A stretch of DNA of 64,000 bases from Prorocentrum cordatum (GCA_963575745.1 CAUYUJ010017840.1:80345-144344), one strand, 5' to 3'. Shown: positions 10,431 through 21,594, numbered from the stretch's first letter. The notes: generated by a model from the sequence alone, not told the origin. Program-made: numbers and translations.

Positions 10431-10431
10431 C

Positions 10432-10672
10432 TTGACCGCCCTAGTTGACCTGACGAGTCGAGTTGACCTGACGAGTCGAGTTGACCAACCTAGTTGACCG
10501 ACCTAGTCGACCGACCTAGTTGACCTGCCGAGTCGAGTTGACCAACCTAGTTGACCGACCGAGTTGACCTACCCAAAACGAGTTGACCGACCTAGTTGAC
10601 CTGACGAGTCGAGTTGACCAACCTAGTTGACCGCCCTAGTTGACCGCCCTAGTTGACCGACCTAGTTGATTT
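10432..10672. repeat. GTTGACC minisatellite
   Basis: About 15-16-bp units of the form GAGTTGACC(A)ACCTA / GTTGACCTGACGAGTCGA, roughly sixteen copies in mixed order. A diverged tail with GACCG and GGTCG motifs continues to about 10815. TTGAC here is part of a satellite, not a promoter element. Confidence 0.9.
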
Positions 10673-11126
10673 AAAAACGCGGACCAGGGGGGCGCGAGTT
10701 GACCGACAAAGTGCGGTCGGCTCGCGGCGCGTTGACCGATCGACTGCGGTCGACTCACGGCGATGTGACCGACGGGTGTCGGTCAACTCGGGTGGATCTG
10801 ACCGTCGATGTCTGGCCGTCTCGCTGTGGACGGGGGAGGGGTCGCGCATTGGGGCCCTGCAGGGGGGGGCGCCAGATCGGCGTCGCTTGTGTCCTGCTGG
10901 CCGTCGCGACGCAGGGGCGAAAGACGCGGCGCGATGCGATGGCGGGGGGGGGGGGGGGCGACGCGGGGGGACTTGCGCGCGCGATGGCATCAACGAAATG
11001 TAGCAGATGCCTTGGATGAGCGCGGCGCGGGGCGAGTGACGGGCGCGGGGCGGCCCCTAGGCTAACAGTGTGGACGCGATGGGCGGTCGCACCAATCGGA
11101 GTTTTTCCATGTTGCTGTCGGTCTCT

Positions 11127-11243
11127 GTCGTGGCGTCAGGCGCGACGGCGCGACAGATGGCGGGGCCCTGGGTCGTGGCGTCAAGCGTGACGGCGCGACA
11201 GATGGTGAGAGCCTGTGTCGTTGCGTCAGGCGCGACTGGCAAG
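11127..11243. repeat. 45-bp tandem repeat, 2.6 copies
   Basis: GTCGTGGCGTCAGGCGCGAC starts at 11127, 11172 (one base changed) and 11217 (one base changed), an exact 45-bp period. The second half of the unit carries GGCGCGACAGATGG. The third copy is truncated. Confidence 0.9.
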
Positions 11244-11319
11244 TTAGTTGTTTCGTTCTCTCACATGTTCCCTGTGTGCGTGGTCTGATAAAAAAACCTC
11301 CTCTTCCACCCCCTCGGAT

Positions 11320-11690
11320 GTCCATGTGGGCGCCTCCCCTTTCGGCGCACCCCTCACACGTTTCGTGGCCTCATAGGGAGCTCCACTGAAGGCCCCAGTG
11401 GCGCCGCCCGCATGTGGGTGCCCCCCCCCTTTCGGCACACCCCTCGCACGTTTCGTGGCCCCATGGGGAGCTCCACCGAAGGCCCCAGTGGCGCCGTCCA
11501 TGTGCTCCCCCCCCCTTTCGGCACACCCCTCAAACATTTCGTGGCCCATAGGGGGCCCCACCGAAGGCCACAGTGGCGCCGCCCGCATGTGGGCAACACC
11601 CCCTTTCGGCACACCCCATCACACGTTCCGTGGCCTCATATAGAGCTCCATCCAAGGCCCCAGTGCCACCTTGCCTGTGCAAGTGCACGG
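11320..11690. repeat. 86-90-bp tandem repeat, four copies
   Basis: TTCGGC(G/A)CACCCC recurs at 11341, 11431, 11517 and 11605, each followed by CACGTTTCGTGGCC, an AGCTCCA segment and AAGGCCCCAGTGGCGCC. Open frames on both strands (WGAPP..., VPKGG...) come from the repeat. Confidence 0.92.
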
Positions 11691-12060
11691 TGATGTGTGC
11701 TCGGGCGTCAGGTATATACGCACATACATATGCGCGTGTGCATGTAGGTTCGTGTGGTTTAATAGATGATGCGCGCGTCTATGCGTGTATGTTCCCCGTC
11801 CGGGGGCATATGCACGCGCGCCCTTACCCACGAGCGCAGCGCTTTGCTGTGGCCGCATGTCTTTACGTGATTAAACATTATTCGGGCTTGCCATACCACA
11901 GTACCCAAACATCCAGTTTCAATGATTATATTTGGAGTTGGCGCTGGTACATTATCATTATCAAGGATTAGACAAGCATCGACTTCCCCACGCATTGTAT
12001 TTTTCCAGTGCTAGCTACGGTGGTCCAAGCTTTGCCGCGCAGTCCCCACTCTGCCTCTTC
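11690..12060. other. No gene; relatively AT-rich spacer
   Basis: More AT-rich than most of the window, with CACA/TATG-rich stretches at 11700-11770. I see no open frame with coding character. Confidence 0.5.
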
Positions 12061-12086
12061 GCCGTCGTTTGCCTCCACAGTACAGC

Positions 12087-12389
12087 ATGGCGCCTAAGGC
12101 GCTCAGGCACCCCCTCAAGCCGCACGCGCCTGATCTCCCACCGCTTCCGCCCAACACGTCCCCCGCAGTTCGCCGCAGGATCCAGAAGCTCGGCAAAGAA
12201 CTGGCTATCCAGAGGCTCATGAATCAGATCCTGAAGAGCAGGTTGAGATCTTTGAGGTGCCGTGCAACCAACGCCGCCGACTCACTGGACGCAGCTGTGA
12301 CCGAGGACGACGAGCGCAAGGCGTTCATGCAGAGCCACGAGAAGGAACTTCGTGACAGACCAGGCCCATACCCGCCCGTTCAGGACTGA
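12087..12389 (+). CDS. Small basic hypothetical protein
   Basis: One hundred codons from an ATG at 12087 to a TGA at 12387-12389. The N-terminus is Pro/His-rich. Residues 30-65 form a basic, Leu-rich predicted helix (RRRIQKLGKELAIQRLMNQI then LKSRLRSLRCR), and the C-terminal half is Asp/Glu/Lys-rich. The helix could be a short coiled coil. It lies between repeat arrays with no neighbours that suggest a role. It could be a genuine short gene, a single exon or chance; I recognise no family. Confidence 0.35.
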   Translation: MAPKALRHPLKPHAPDLPPLPPNTSPAVRRRIQKLGKELAIQRLMNQILKSRLRSLRCRATNAADSLDAAVTEDDERKAFMQSHEKELRDRPGPYPPVQD

Positions 12390-12644
12390 GGTCGGCATAT
12401 CACGAGACAGATGCTTCAGCATCTCAGCCCTTCAGCGGGTCGAGTTGGACTCAGGCCGACTTCAGCTGCTCAGTCCTTCAGCGCGTGAGAAAATTAGGCC
12501 CGTTCTCATCATTCAGGTGCTCGTCTAGGCGCGCTCGAGACAACCAGTCACGGAGATCAGGTTGCCAAGATTTGTGCGGCATCGCAGGGGCATCTTGGGA
12601 GGACATGGGCAATTGGGCCTAGGAGGCTCCATGGAGGGATCGCG

Positions 12645-12870
12645 CGGGAGGACAGGGCGACGGCGACGACGACGCCGAGTACGACCACAAGGGGGTCAGA
12701 GACGGGCGACGACGACGACGACGAGGACCACGACGAGGATGACTACGACGACGACCACGACGACGATGGCGACGACGAACACGGCGACGACGACGACCAC
12801 GCTCACGACGACGACGGCGCTGACGGCGTCGGTGGTACAATCGATGCGGTGCAATCTATGTGGTGCAATC
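12645..12870 (+). other. GAC-rich exon-like acidic frame
   Basis: A GAC/CAC/GAG-rich tract. One frame reads GDGDDDDAEYDHKGV; after a GGGG run another reads ETGDDDDDEDHDEDDYDDDH and goes on through HAHDDDGADGVGGTIDAV to a stop near 12870. Tyr, His and Glu are interspersed as synonymous-style variants of an Asp run. It may be an acidic exon with one indel, or a decayed GAC microsatellite. Confidence 0.35.
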
Positions 12871-13125
12871 TATAAGATGCAAGCTGATTGGTGGAAGCTA
12901 GGTGGTGCAATCTATGCGGTGCAACGTATCTAGTGCAACCCATGCCGTGCAATCGATGTGGTGCAAACTATGTGGTGCAATCTATCTAGTGCAAGCTATG
13001 TGGTGTAATCTATGTGGTTCAAGCTATGTGCAAGCTATGCGGCGCAACCCTGGTGGTGCAATATACTTGGTGTGAGGTGTAAGTAAGCTATGTCGTGCAA
13101 CATATGTGGTTCAACAAATGAAACA
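12838..13125. repeat. 14-bp GTGCAATCTATGTG minisatellite
   Basis: About twenty degenerate copies of GTGCAATCTATGTG, with CTATGCG, CGATGTG and GTATCTA variants. Units are mostly 14 bp; some are 10-16 bp. Confidence 0.9.
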
Positions 13126-13243
13126 ACGCATGGACCAACGCCTGATTAAACAGTTTAGTTAAACAGTTCTCCATTCACCATGGCCGTTCTGGCGTTTCAG
13201 GGCTGGGGCTCAGCTAGGCGACGAGTGCCTCGCTCCACCAGCA

Positions 13244-14287
13244 ATGTCGGTTCCAGTGAAAGACGAGTTGCATATCCGCAGCGTCTCTAGCGACGACGTG
13301 CTGCTGGGGCTCGGCCCGATCACTTTGAGCCCGAAGGATGACCCAGAGCGGGAGTCTGGGTGGTTCGCCAGCCCCGAGCATGATATGGCGTTGGAGGGGC
13401 GCAGCGCCCATGGGAACACCGCCGACGAGGAGGTGGCTGCAGAGAACGTCAAAGAGGAGATCGAGGACGCTGAGGCTGCGGAGCAGCCTGCGGTGCCAGC
13501 AGCCTCGCAGTGGACCACCACGCTGATCGACCTGACTTCCGACATCGGCCCTCGCCTAGTCAGTAGGTCGGCGTCGAAGGCGACGGCCCGTGCCATCGGC
13601 GATTCGGCCCAACGGGAGGCGTCAGGCATCGGCGAGGAGATGGCCGATGAGGATGAGGGCGAGTACGCGGCACGGGAGTCCGATGGCGACGGAGAGATCC
13701 CATCAACAACTCTGGACCCCGCCAGGTGGCAAGGCCACCCGACGCCTCTGTCATTGGATGAGGAGTTCCCCAGGGGCACAGCGTTCCAGCACCTGGCGCG
13801 CATCAGGAATACCGTCAATGGTTACGTCGACGGGCTCTGCAGCGTCGACTGGCACAAGGATTTCAAGGCGGCCACTGTCGGCGCTCTGACCAGGCGGCCC
13901 ATGACTCACGAATCGAAGATCATGGGGAAGGCTGTGCTGGATGTCCAGGTCTGCTTCAAGCAGCTTGAGGAGCGTGCCAAGGGGCTTTTGGCAACCCACA
14001 AGTGGTTCCACCAGTGGACCCAATTCAAGACCGATGACAAGCTAGTCGAGGCGCTGCCGCATCTAATGGTCGAGTTGAAGTACCTCAAGTGCAGGGGCTT
14101 GGAGGTCGCGCCGCCTGTGGGGCTCGTGACCCTGAAGGCAATCTTCTTCAGCGTCTACATGGAAAGCGGATCCGTGGCGAAGGCAGTCGCATGGCCAAAT
14201 GGATCGCGGGTTGGTCGCGAAGCTGGGGGTCTGCCAACGCTGACGATTTCTGGAATACCTGATTTTGAGGGGTCTGGGGGGTGGGGG
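13244..14287 (+). CDS. Large hypothetical gene, first segment
   Basis: ATG at 13244, open for 348 codons. Residues 1-170 are acidic and probably disordered (two Glu/Asp-rich blocks, around 65-80 and 125-150). From about 170 the sequence becomes helical and globular, with repeated Lys/Leu/Trp patterns (LATHKWFHQWTQFKTDD, then LVEALPHLMVELKYLK). Coding sense fades after about 14200. The next segment resumes in another frame near 14440, so an intron or deletion lies between. A strong donor-like GTGAGT at 14304 comes after the stop and cannot be used in this frame. Function unknown; the following two segments very likely belong to the same protein. Confidence 0.55.
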
Positions 14288-14429
14288 TAGGCTGGTATAC
14301 TTGATGATGTGAGTTCTCGTGTGGGTGGCCGTGGCCCCGTGCAAATTGTGGGGGTTAGGGATTCAGGGTCAGTGCAGTGGCAGTGCCCTCAGCTTCGCAT
14401 CAACCCGCAGTCCGCGTCGCCATCCACGA

Positions 14430-16361
14430 CAGGCGATCGGGCACATCAACCTTGGCTCGCTGAGGAGAGTGCTCGAGATGTCAGAAGAGTACATGACGAA
14501 GCTCACTGAGGTGCGAAACAGCGCTCCGCAGGCACCTGCAGCAGAAGGGGCCGCGCCAGGCAGGAGGCATCGGGGCCGGCTGCTGCCCATCGATGACGCG
14601 GTCGACATCACTCTTCCCGTCGCCGTGCAGCTGGGCATCATGGTCTGGAAAAGCTTAGAGCACTACTGGCAGAGCATCGGAGCCAAGGGCGAGATGACGA
14701 TGGATACTCGCATGCAAGTTGTAGACGAGACCAGCTCTATCTGGCGTTCATGGGTGAATACCTTCGAGACCGAGGAGAAGACGATGGACACCACTCAGGT
14801 CGAGACAGCCCTTTGCAGCGTGAGAGTCGTGTGTCAGTGCTTGCTCCCAGATGAGAAGGACAAGCCGACGACGGCTGATGTTCGAGCAGCTCGGAAGTTC
14901 ATCAACCAGAACGCTACCTCAACCAAGTCTTCAGATGATCAGCGAGCCGTTGTCCAGAGTATCGCAAAGTCGATGGTCGGCATCGCCCCCGCAATCTTCA
15001 TCATGGAGCAAGCGAGGAGGCATGCTTCGAAAGGGGTTGAGGACGATGCTGCAACTGCCATTTTCGACAAGGCTTGCAATCGTTTTGAGGAGAGCTTCCA
15101 GGAGGCATACACGGACATGGAATTGTTCATCAACGAGCCTAAGCCAGAGGACGAGTCGGACGTCATGACCTACGCGATCTTGGGGAAGAGGCTCAAGCCC
15201 ATTATCGACATCCAGACGAGCATCATCTCCTGTGCATCGAGGTGGTCACACGCTGCGCTGAAGGATAATATTGAGCCCGTCTGCGCCGCGATGGGGAACT
15301 TCATGGAGCTGCTGAGCAATGGTGTATACGGTCTCGTTTCGGTGTTTCACAAGACCGTGTCTCGCCCTCTGGCTCGGGTCCTGGACGAGATCGGCGCCAC
15401 CAAGGCCGGAGAGGGACGCGATGAATTCCTGCGCGTGCCCGTCGAATCGGTTGCAGTCGGAGGCGCAGCAGCAGCGAAACCAGAAACCCAAGGTGCGGTT
15501 GTAGAAGTCTCAGAGAGCATCGTCGAGCAGGGCGGTGCTGGCTTTGCAGCAGTGTCACCAGCGTCGAAAGTCATCGCTGCGCTGGGGGACTTGCACGCGA
15601 CCAGGCTCCAATCGGAGGAGTTCTACAAGGCGCTTCAGACGATGGTACTCGGAACGACGAAGTGCGCCGAGGCCTTGACCAAGAGGACCAGTGACGTGGA
15701 GCTCGCCGAGAAGCTGGGCGAGATCGGGCGTGCGAAGGTGCTGTTGGCAACGCTCGAGGACAACCGTCAGAACCTCAAAGATATGATGGACTACATGGGC
15801 GCGGTCGTGGAGCTCTTACCCGTGTTTGTTGATGGGGGGTCCGATGCGCTATTCGATGCAACCACCACCAATCCAAAGACCAAGGAGCACACGATCAACC
15901 TGTCCCGCCTGCAACACCAGCTAGAGGGCGTCAATGCGATTCTGTTCCATGGCGAAAGCACCGTGCAAGACGCGAACGTCTTTCACTCCATCAGCGAGGC
16001 TTTCATGATCTTCAAGGCCAACTTCGGCGACATTACCTACCAGCATGCAGCGGCCGTCTGGCTTGCCCCCCGCGTGGTCAATATGTTGGCTTTCAGCGAC
16101 CTCGAGATCGGTGCGGTCCAGGATGACGTGTTGGTGTCAACCCTCGATGCTCAGATCCTAGGGCGCCCCGTTCGCAAGCCAGGTGCCGACGACCCCTTGC
16201 CTTCCGAAGTCGTGGAGGCGCTGCAGACGACGGCCGACTCTGACACAATGCTCGAAAGCTTCACCCACAACAAGGCGCTGACTGCATTGAAGGACTTCGC
16301 CGAAGCGACGGGCATGACTGAGATGCGCACCTGCGGCGCCGCGTTGGCAGATGGTCGCCAG
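14430..16361 (+). CDS. Large hypothetical gene, middle segment
   Basis: Open from 14319 to a TAA at 16416-16418. Convincing coding begins near 14440 (IGHINLGSLRRVLEMSEEYM), preceded by acceptor-like CAG or AG sites at 14384-14429. About 640 residues, almost entirely alpha-helical in pattern, with no Cys/His clusters or transmembrane segments. Hydrophobic stretches such as MVGIAPAIFIMEQARRH and YGLVSVFHKTVSRPLARV alternate with Glu/Lys helices. CAG|GTCAGG at 16359-16364 is a good phase-0 donor, and the sequence after it (Arg/Gly-rich up to the stop) looks non-coding. I recognise no family. Confidence 0.55.
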
Positions 16362-16505
16362 GTCAGGGGGCGAGGGCAACGGGCACGCACTAACAGTCCC
16401 TCAGTGGTAACTTTCTAAACGACTGGCCTAGGGAGACGGTAGAGGGGACGGGGCAAGGCAAGCAGGGGCCAGTGCGTTTCGTTGCTGTCTCGGGACCCCC
16501 GAAAG

Positions 16506-17576
16506 GGCGAGGACTGGCCAGTGCCAATGCACATCGCGACATATGTGTTTGACGCCATGTGCGCTGTGAGGGGCCAGTTCATGCTGGCCACGGCGCTCCA
16601 GCACTACCTCATCGACCCGACCGCCGAGTGCAAGGAGATGCTTGAGAAGAGCATCAGACCCCATCCGTCTTGCAACATCCAGGTCAATGCGCTGGTGCTC
16701 ATGTTTTCTCGTGCGAAGGTGATCGGCGACTTGGTCAACGCCGACGCTGGGAGGTCGCTTGAGAGAGATGGATGGAGCTTGCGAATCCCCTTGCAATCGT
16801 TGGGCCGTTGGGCCCTGCAGATGGCTTCTTTTGCTGGGAGGTGCCGCGATGCTGTCATGGCGCATCGCATGACATACCGGTCCGCCGTGGTCTCCGAGTG
16901 CCAGTCGACGATGCCACAGTGGGAGTCGATCTTCAAGGACGGAGTGCTCAACATGAAGATGGCGATCGACCTGCTGGACGAGAAGTTGCCTCCCACCGTG
17001 GCCAGCTACAACCGCATATACCAAGTGTTGGGCAAAGTTTCGGTGATTTCAAAACGCATTGAGCTGTCGCCGCCAGTGGACAAGCATCCAACTACGTCGT
17101 CTGGATGCGTTGTGGCATCGACGCTCCTGGCGAAGTTCTACCATGCGACGGTGCTCATCCAGGGCGTCAACTTGCTGAGGTTCCAGTCACAGGGCCCAAG
17201 TGCGTCGACGAAAGCGTCCAGCTTCATCAAGGAGCATCAAGAGAAGAAGAAAGTGCAGTTGCCCGACGCCTTTTGGAGCGAGCTGAAATGCATCGTGGAC
17301 GGTTCTGCAATGGTCTTCAGCGACGGGCACGCCGTGGTCAAGCGAGAGGGGGCGGTCGGCACACCAGCGTCGCCAGCCACAGGCAGCCTTCGGAGGAGCG
17401 GGAGTTCGTCGGCAATTTCGACTTCGGCGGGGACGATGTCGGCATTGTCTCAGAGCCCCGCCTCGGCGTCCACTGCAGCCTCTCCCCTGGAGGGGGAGGC
17501 GACGGGCCTGTCCCAGGCGCCAGCTGCCAAGGGGCCCAGGCTCGCGCGTCTCAGCGGCACGAAGCGGGCTCGTTAG
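16506..17576 (+). CDS. Large hypothetical gene, last segment
   Basis: In the same frame as the middle segment and open to the TAG at 17574-17576. Splicing from 16361 to the AG at 16504-16505 removes 144 bp in phase 0 and both in-frame stops; AG at 16462-16463 is an alternative. The first 260 residues are helical (DWPVPMHIATYVFDAMCAVR, then LATALQHYLIDPTAECKEML). The last 90 are Ser/Ala/Thr-rich and end in basic residues (LARLSGTKRAR), a likely disordered tail. The three segments together give a protein of about 1,100 residues. Function unknown. Confidence 0.5.
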   Translation, partial: GEDWPVPMHIATYVFDAMCAVRGQFMLATALQHYLIDPTAECKEMLEKSIRPHPSCNIQVNALVLMFSRAKVIGDLVNADAGRSLERDGWSLRIPLQSLGRWALQMASFAGRCRDAVMAHRMTYRSAVVSECQSTMPQWESIFKDGVLNMKMAIDLLDEKLPPTVASYNRIYQVLGKVSVISKRIELSPPVDKHPTTSSGCVVASTLLAKFYHATVLIQGVNLLRFQSQGPSASTKASSFIKEHQEKKKVQLPDAFWSELKCIVDGSAMVFSDGHAVVKREGAVGTPASPATGSLRRSGSSSAISTSAGTMSALSQSPASASTAASPLEGEATGLSQAPAAKGPRLARLSGTKRAR

Positions 17577-17579
17577 AAT

Positions 17580-19085
17580 GCATTTTGCAATTTAGGGAGT
17601 TGGGGCAGAGTGCCCCCCAGGTTTAGTCATATCACTGGTTTCCGTCGACGGCGTGACGTAAATCGATGTGTAGGTCATAGGGCCAAGCGGGGGTCTCCGC
17701 CCCCAGGCATCCAGGGCGGTCTTCTGGGGGTGTTGCCGTTGCCTGGCTATGCGTCAAGCCGCCGACCGAAGCAAGTGGGTATGATCGCGTGATCTCGCAT
17801 GCGCACTGGCCGCCAGTGCGTGTTGAGAGGTGCATCCCGATGGTTCGCTGGGCACGGGTGAATAGCATTTTCATTACACACAGGGTTTGTGTTATAGTTC
17901 ACATCAGTTTCTCCCTTAATATCCTTCGCCCCCGTTGCCATCAACACCATCATCACTATCATAACCACAACCACCACCACCACCACCATCATCCGCACCG
18001 CCCTCACAGCGCGAAACGGGATGCAAGCACCTCTAGGGTGGATAGTGGGTTGACCTGCCTGTCGGCGGGATGATGTGTTCAGGCCGAACTCGGGAGGCCG
18101 AGTTGTCGGCGTTTCTTCCTCCTGCTCCTCCTCCTTACCACTCTCCTCCCAGCGTCGTGTAAGAGTGGGGGTGGGAACGGGGCGGGGGGACGGATGGGGC
18201 GACAGGCTCGATGGGGGATGAGAAAGGGAGTGAGGGCAATGGCGGCGACGGGCATACGGCTCCAAGAGAGCGCCCAAGATGGACCCCAGGAGGGCAACAG
18301 ACAAATGCTGCAACAAAATGGGCCCCCTGTAGCATCCACTGGGTAGCTTCCCGAGGCCCTCTTGAAGTCTGTTCGCGGATTGCCTTGCCCCCAATCAAAG
18401 GCTTCCTGGGGCTCTCAGGGGACCCCCCCAACAAGGGCTCCGAATGCGCCCCTGTAGTCGGACCCCCGTGCACGCGGGGGGCGGACGAGGGTCCGCATGC
18501 GGACTGGGCGTGGGGTGGGGAGGGGGAGAGGGCGAGATGCTCATGTCTGGGGTAATCCGATAAGGGTGTTGGGGAAATGGGCTGGTAATTCAAGGGAGGT
18601 GAAGGGGGGAAGTGAAGAACTGACCCATCCCAGACACCCCACGTCCTCACATCCCTCTTTGGCACTGGCAGCTGGGCCGCAAAACGCGACGCAGACGGGG
18701 TGTACACGGGAAAGGTAAATAAGGCGGAAGAGACGGATGACGGAAGGAGTGGGGATCAGGAGTTGGGGGTCGGAGAACGGAGGGGGAGGGGGCAAAGGAG
18801 GTGGCGGAGGAGAGGGAGGGGCATCGGGAGATGGAGGAGGAGAAGGGAGAGGGAGGCGGTGAGAGAGGATGGGGGAGGAACGGGCAGCGCGTAGCAGTGA
18901 AGGAGAAGTTTGAGACTTCGCCAAAGGATTGGTGGGGAGTGCGCCTTGCGCACCTCCTTGGCTCGTTCCCTTTCTTTGCCTCCTGTCGCTCATGCATTAT
19001 GGCGTCTCCTCGTTCTACTGCCGCCCTCCTTTTTGTGGCTGGGGGCCACCGCTCTCGTTCAGTATGGCATGAATCGCAGTCGGTT
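17580..19085. other. No gene recognised
   Basis: CAC/CAT repeats lie at 17940-17998, a TCC-rich stretch at 18110-18150, and G-rich low complexity at 18690-18900. GC-rich open frames occur in all phases but none shows domains or splice-bounded coding. I see nothing else. Confidence 0.5.
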
Positions 19086-19099
19086 ACCTGACGTGTTAT

Positions 19100-19255
19100 G
19101 CCACATCACATCATCATAATGCTGCACGCCATAACGCATAGCCTTGCGTTGCATTGCATAGCGCGCTCCATAGCGCATGGCAGTGCATGGGATTGCACAT
19201 TGCCTTGCGCAATGAGTTGCATTGCGTTGAATTGCACAATGCAGTAGCGTTTCTG
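19100..19255. repeat. GCATTGC/GCATAGCGC degenerate repeat
   Basis: Dense variants of TTGCATTGC, GCATAGCGC and TTGCGCAATG on both strands, many of them self-complementary. Confidence 0.7.
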
Positions 19256-19434
19256 GAGACATGGTTTGGGTATGTCTGACCGCTTAGAACGACCCGATTG
19301 TCCTTCGGAGTCAACTGAGGAATTGGCGGCACATCGTCCACTCCAGATGCGACCATGTTTCACCTGCTTGCTACTCCTACTTGCTGCCGTACTGGCCCTC
19401 CATGCAATGCTGACCCAATGGCCGAAGTGAAATG

Positions 19435-19644
19435 ATGATTATGAAGATGTTGATGATGATGATGCTGATGATCATGATGCTGATGATGTTGATGATGATG
19501 ATGCTGATGATGATGGTGAGTATGATGGTAATGCTGATGATGATGCTGCTGATGATGATGATGCTGATGCTGATGCTGATGCTGGTGATGGTGATGGTGA
19601 TGGTGATGATGATGATGATGATGATGCTGATGCTGATGATGATG

Positions 19645-19676
<32 letters not shown>

Positions 19677-19681
19677 GATGC

Positions 19682-19748
<67 letters not shown>

Positions 19749-19775
19749 GGTGGTGGTGGTGGTGGTGGTGGTGGT
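19435..19775. repeat. GAT microsatellite
   Basis: About 340 bp of GAT/GCT/GGT repeats. The GAT frame starts after a TGA and reads DDYEDVDDDDADDHDADD, then runs of Asp/Ala/Gly into the GGA array. Early units contain Tyr, Glu, Val and His codons, so an acidic coding origin cannot be excluded. Confidence 0.92.
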
Positions 19776-20475
19776 GAGGAGGAGGAGGAGGAGGAGGAGG
19801 AGAGGAGAAAGAGGGGGTGGTGGAAGAGGAGGAGGAGGAGGGAGAGAGGAAGGAGGAGGAGAATGGAAGAAAGAGGAGGAGAAAGAGGAGGAGAAAGAGG
19901 AGGGTGGTGGGAGGAGGAGGAGGAGGAGAGGAGGAGGAGGAGGAGGAGGAGGAGGAGGAGGAGGAGGGAGGAGGAGGAGGAGGAGGAGGGAGGAGGGGGG
20001 AGGAGGGGGAGGGAGGAGGGAGGAGAGGAGGGAGGAGGAAGGGGATAAGGGATAAGGGAGGAGGGAGGAGGGGAGGAGGGAGGAGGGATCAGGGATCAGG
20101 ATCAACGATCAGGGATCAGCAATCAGGGATCAGGGATTAGGGATCAGGGAGGGAGGGAGGAAGGGAGAAGGGGGAGGAGGAGAAGGATGAGCAGGGGGAG
20201 ATGGAAAAGGTGGAGGAGGAGGAGAAGGAGGGTGGAGGAGGAGGGTGGAAGAAGGAGGAGGAGGAGGAGGAGGAGGAGGAGGAGGAGGAGGAGGAGGAGG
20301 AGGAGGGAGGAGGAGGAGGAGAGAGAGGGGAAGGAGAGGAGGAGGAGGAGGAGCAGGAGGAGGGGGGGAAGGAGGAGGAGGAGGAGGAGAGGAGGAGGAG
20401 GAGGAGGAGGAGGAGAGGAGAAGGAGGGAGAGGGAGAAGGAGAGAAGGAGGAGGAGGAGCAGGAGGAGGGGGGAG
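19776..20475. repeat. GGA purine array with GGGATCA minisatellite
   Basis: About 700 bp of plus-strand purines (GGA, GGAG, GAAAGAG), interrupted at 20080-20150 by repeats of GGGATCAGGGATCA. All long open frames across it are artefacts of the repeat. Confidence 0.95.
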
Positions 20476-20494
20476 GAGGCTATGCTGCTTGTTA

Positions 20495-20660
20495 ATCTCC
20501 TGCGAGGACGTGCAGCCGGGCGCCGCCGGGCGGGGCGCCGCCCCGGCGGTGCACTTGGAGGGCGGCGGCATCGGCGCCGGCCCCTGCGCAGACGGCCCGA
20601 GCGCAGGGCTGTACCCCAGCGGCCTGCGCTGCGTGCCAGTCGAGGTTCGGGTGCGATCGA
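20495..20660 (+). other. Unique GC-rich island between two GGA arrays
   Basis: The only non-repetitive DNA between 19.4 and 20.9 kb. One plus frame reads SCEDVQPGAAGRGAAPAVHL, then EGGGIGAGPCADGPSAGLYP and SGLRCVPV, a plausible exon, with AG near 20503 and GT near 20644 as possible boundaries. Gly/Ala richness is expected from GC content alone, so support is weak. Confidence 0.25.
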
Positions 20661-20689
20661 AGCTCGAAGCTCGGGGTCATGGGAGCGCG

Positions 20690-20888
20690 AGGGAGGAGGA
20701 GGAGGAGGAGGAGGAGGAGGAGGAGGAGGAGGAGGAGGAGGAGGAGGAGGAGGAGGAGGGAGGAGGGAGGAGGGGGAGGAGGAGGAGGAGGAGGAGGGAG
20801 GAGGGAGGAGGAGGACGAGGAGGAGGAGGAGGAGGAGGAGGAGGAGGCGGAGGAGGAGGAGGAGGAGGAGGAGGAGGAGGAAGGAGGA
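20690..20888. repeat. GGA microsatellite
   Basis: Near-perfect (GGA)n with a GGGAGGA segment in the middle. Confidence 0.95.
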
Positions 20889-21278
20889 CGATATCTCCCT
20901 GCGCTTCTCATTTCAATACGCCCCCCTGGCCATGATGGCGAGCACCCCCCCCCCCCTTCTTGGACCCCCCGCTTGGACGCCGCCGAGTACGTCGGGGCGG
21001 CCGTTTTCGTGGTCGAGGGGGTGGGGAGGGAGATCGTTTGGGCTGGCTCTTGAAGCCCTTCTCGCCTCGTGGTGCTCTCCGGCAGCTGCGCCTCGCCGAG
21101 GACTCTCCGGCTTCCTGGGGCTGCGGGGAGCGTCCCGAGCGGCCGCCGGAGGCCCGAGGCATGACCCGAAGCCGTTGGTGAGAATCGAGGAGAGGGGGAG
21201 ATCCTGGCCTGGGCCATGCCATCTGTCCGGATGTTATGGCCCCTCTTCTTTCAGTCGGGGGCGGACAGAACCCCCAAC

Positions 21279-21428
21279 AGTGACACGTCGATGAGCGTAT
21301 TGTCCGTGTTCGGTTCTCGAGAGGGCGCCGCGGCATTATTTTCCAGGCTTGCGCCCGCCAGGTTTGGGCCTCAGGTCGTTTTCACTAAACCACGTTTTAC
21401 TAAAGGGAGGTCTGTCCATCCCCGATTC
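21279..21428 (+). repeat. Dispersed repeat C, copy 1
   Basis: About 150 bp matching 55530-55680 in the same orientation. Shared blocks include TGACACGTCGAT, TTCGGTTC, TCGTTTTCACTA (with differences) and TAAAGGGAGGTCTGTCCA. Confidence 0.8.
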
Positions 21429-21556
21429 AGGCGATTGCAAACATGGATTCAGGGGGCGTTGATTAGCGACGGGTCCCGTTCCCTTGGGGGATCGCTGAGT
21501 TTTGCCGCCGAGTGAGGCGGCACCGGCCGCATTTTGAGGAGAGCACCTCACGCGAT

Positions 21557-21590
21557 CCATGGATTTGGCGACCGCGCGCCAAATCCACGG
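21557..21590. repeat. Short hairpin
   Basis: CCATGGATTTGGCG and CGCCAAATCCACGG form an inverted repeat (one mismatch in 14) around a 6-bp loop. Confidence 0.8.
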
Positions 21591-21594
21591 ATAG

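Noticed and set aside
10432-10672. Repeated TTGACC as bacterial -35 boxes or plant-type W boxes
   Set aside because: The motif is the unit of a satellite and has no paired elements or adjacent genes.
11320-11690. CRISPR-like array
   Set aside because: Units of 86-90 bp are repeated over their full length; there are no constant repeats separated by unique spacers, and the DNA is eukaryotic.
19377-20935. Several 140-350-codon frames on both strands
   Set aside because: They are poly-Ile, poly-Met, poly-Glu, poly-Gly or poly-Ser readings of the GAT and GGA arrays.
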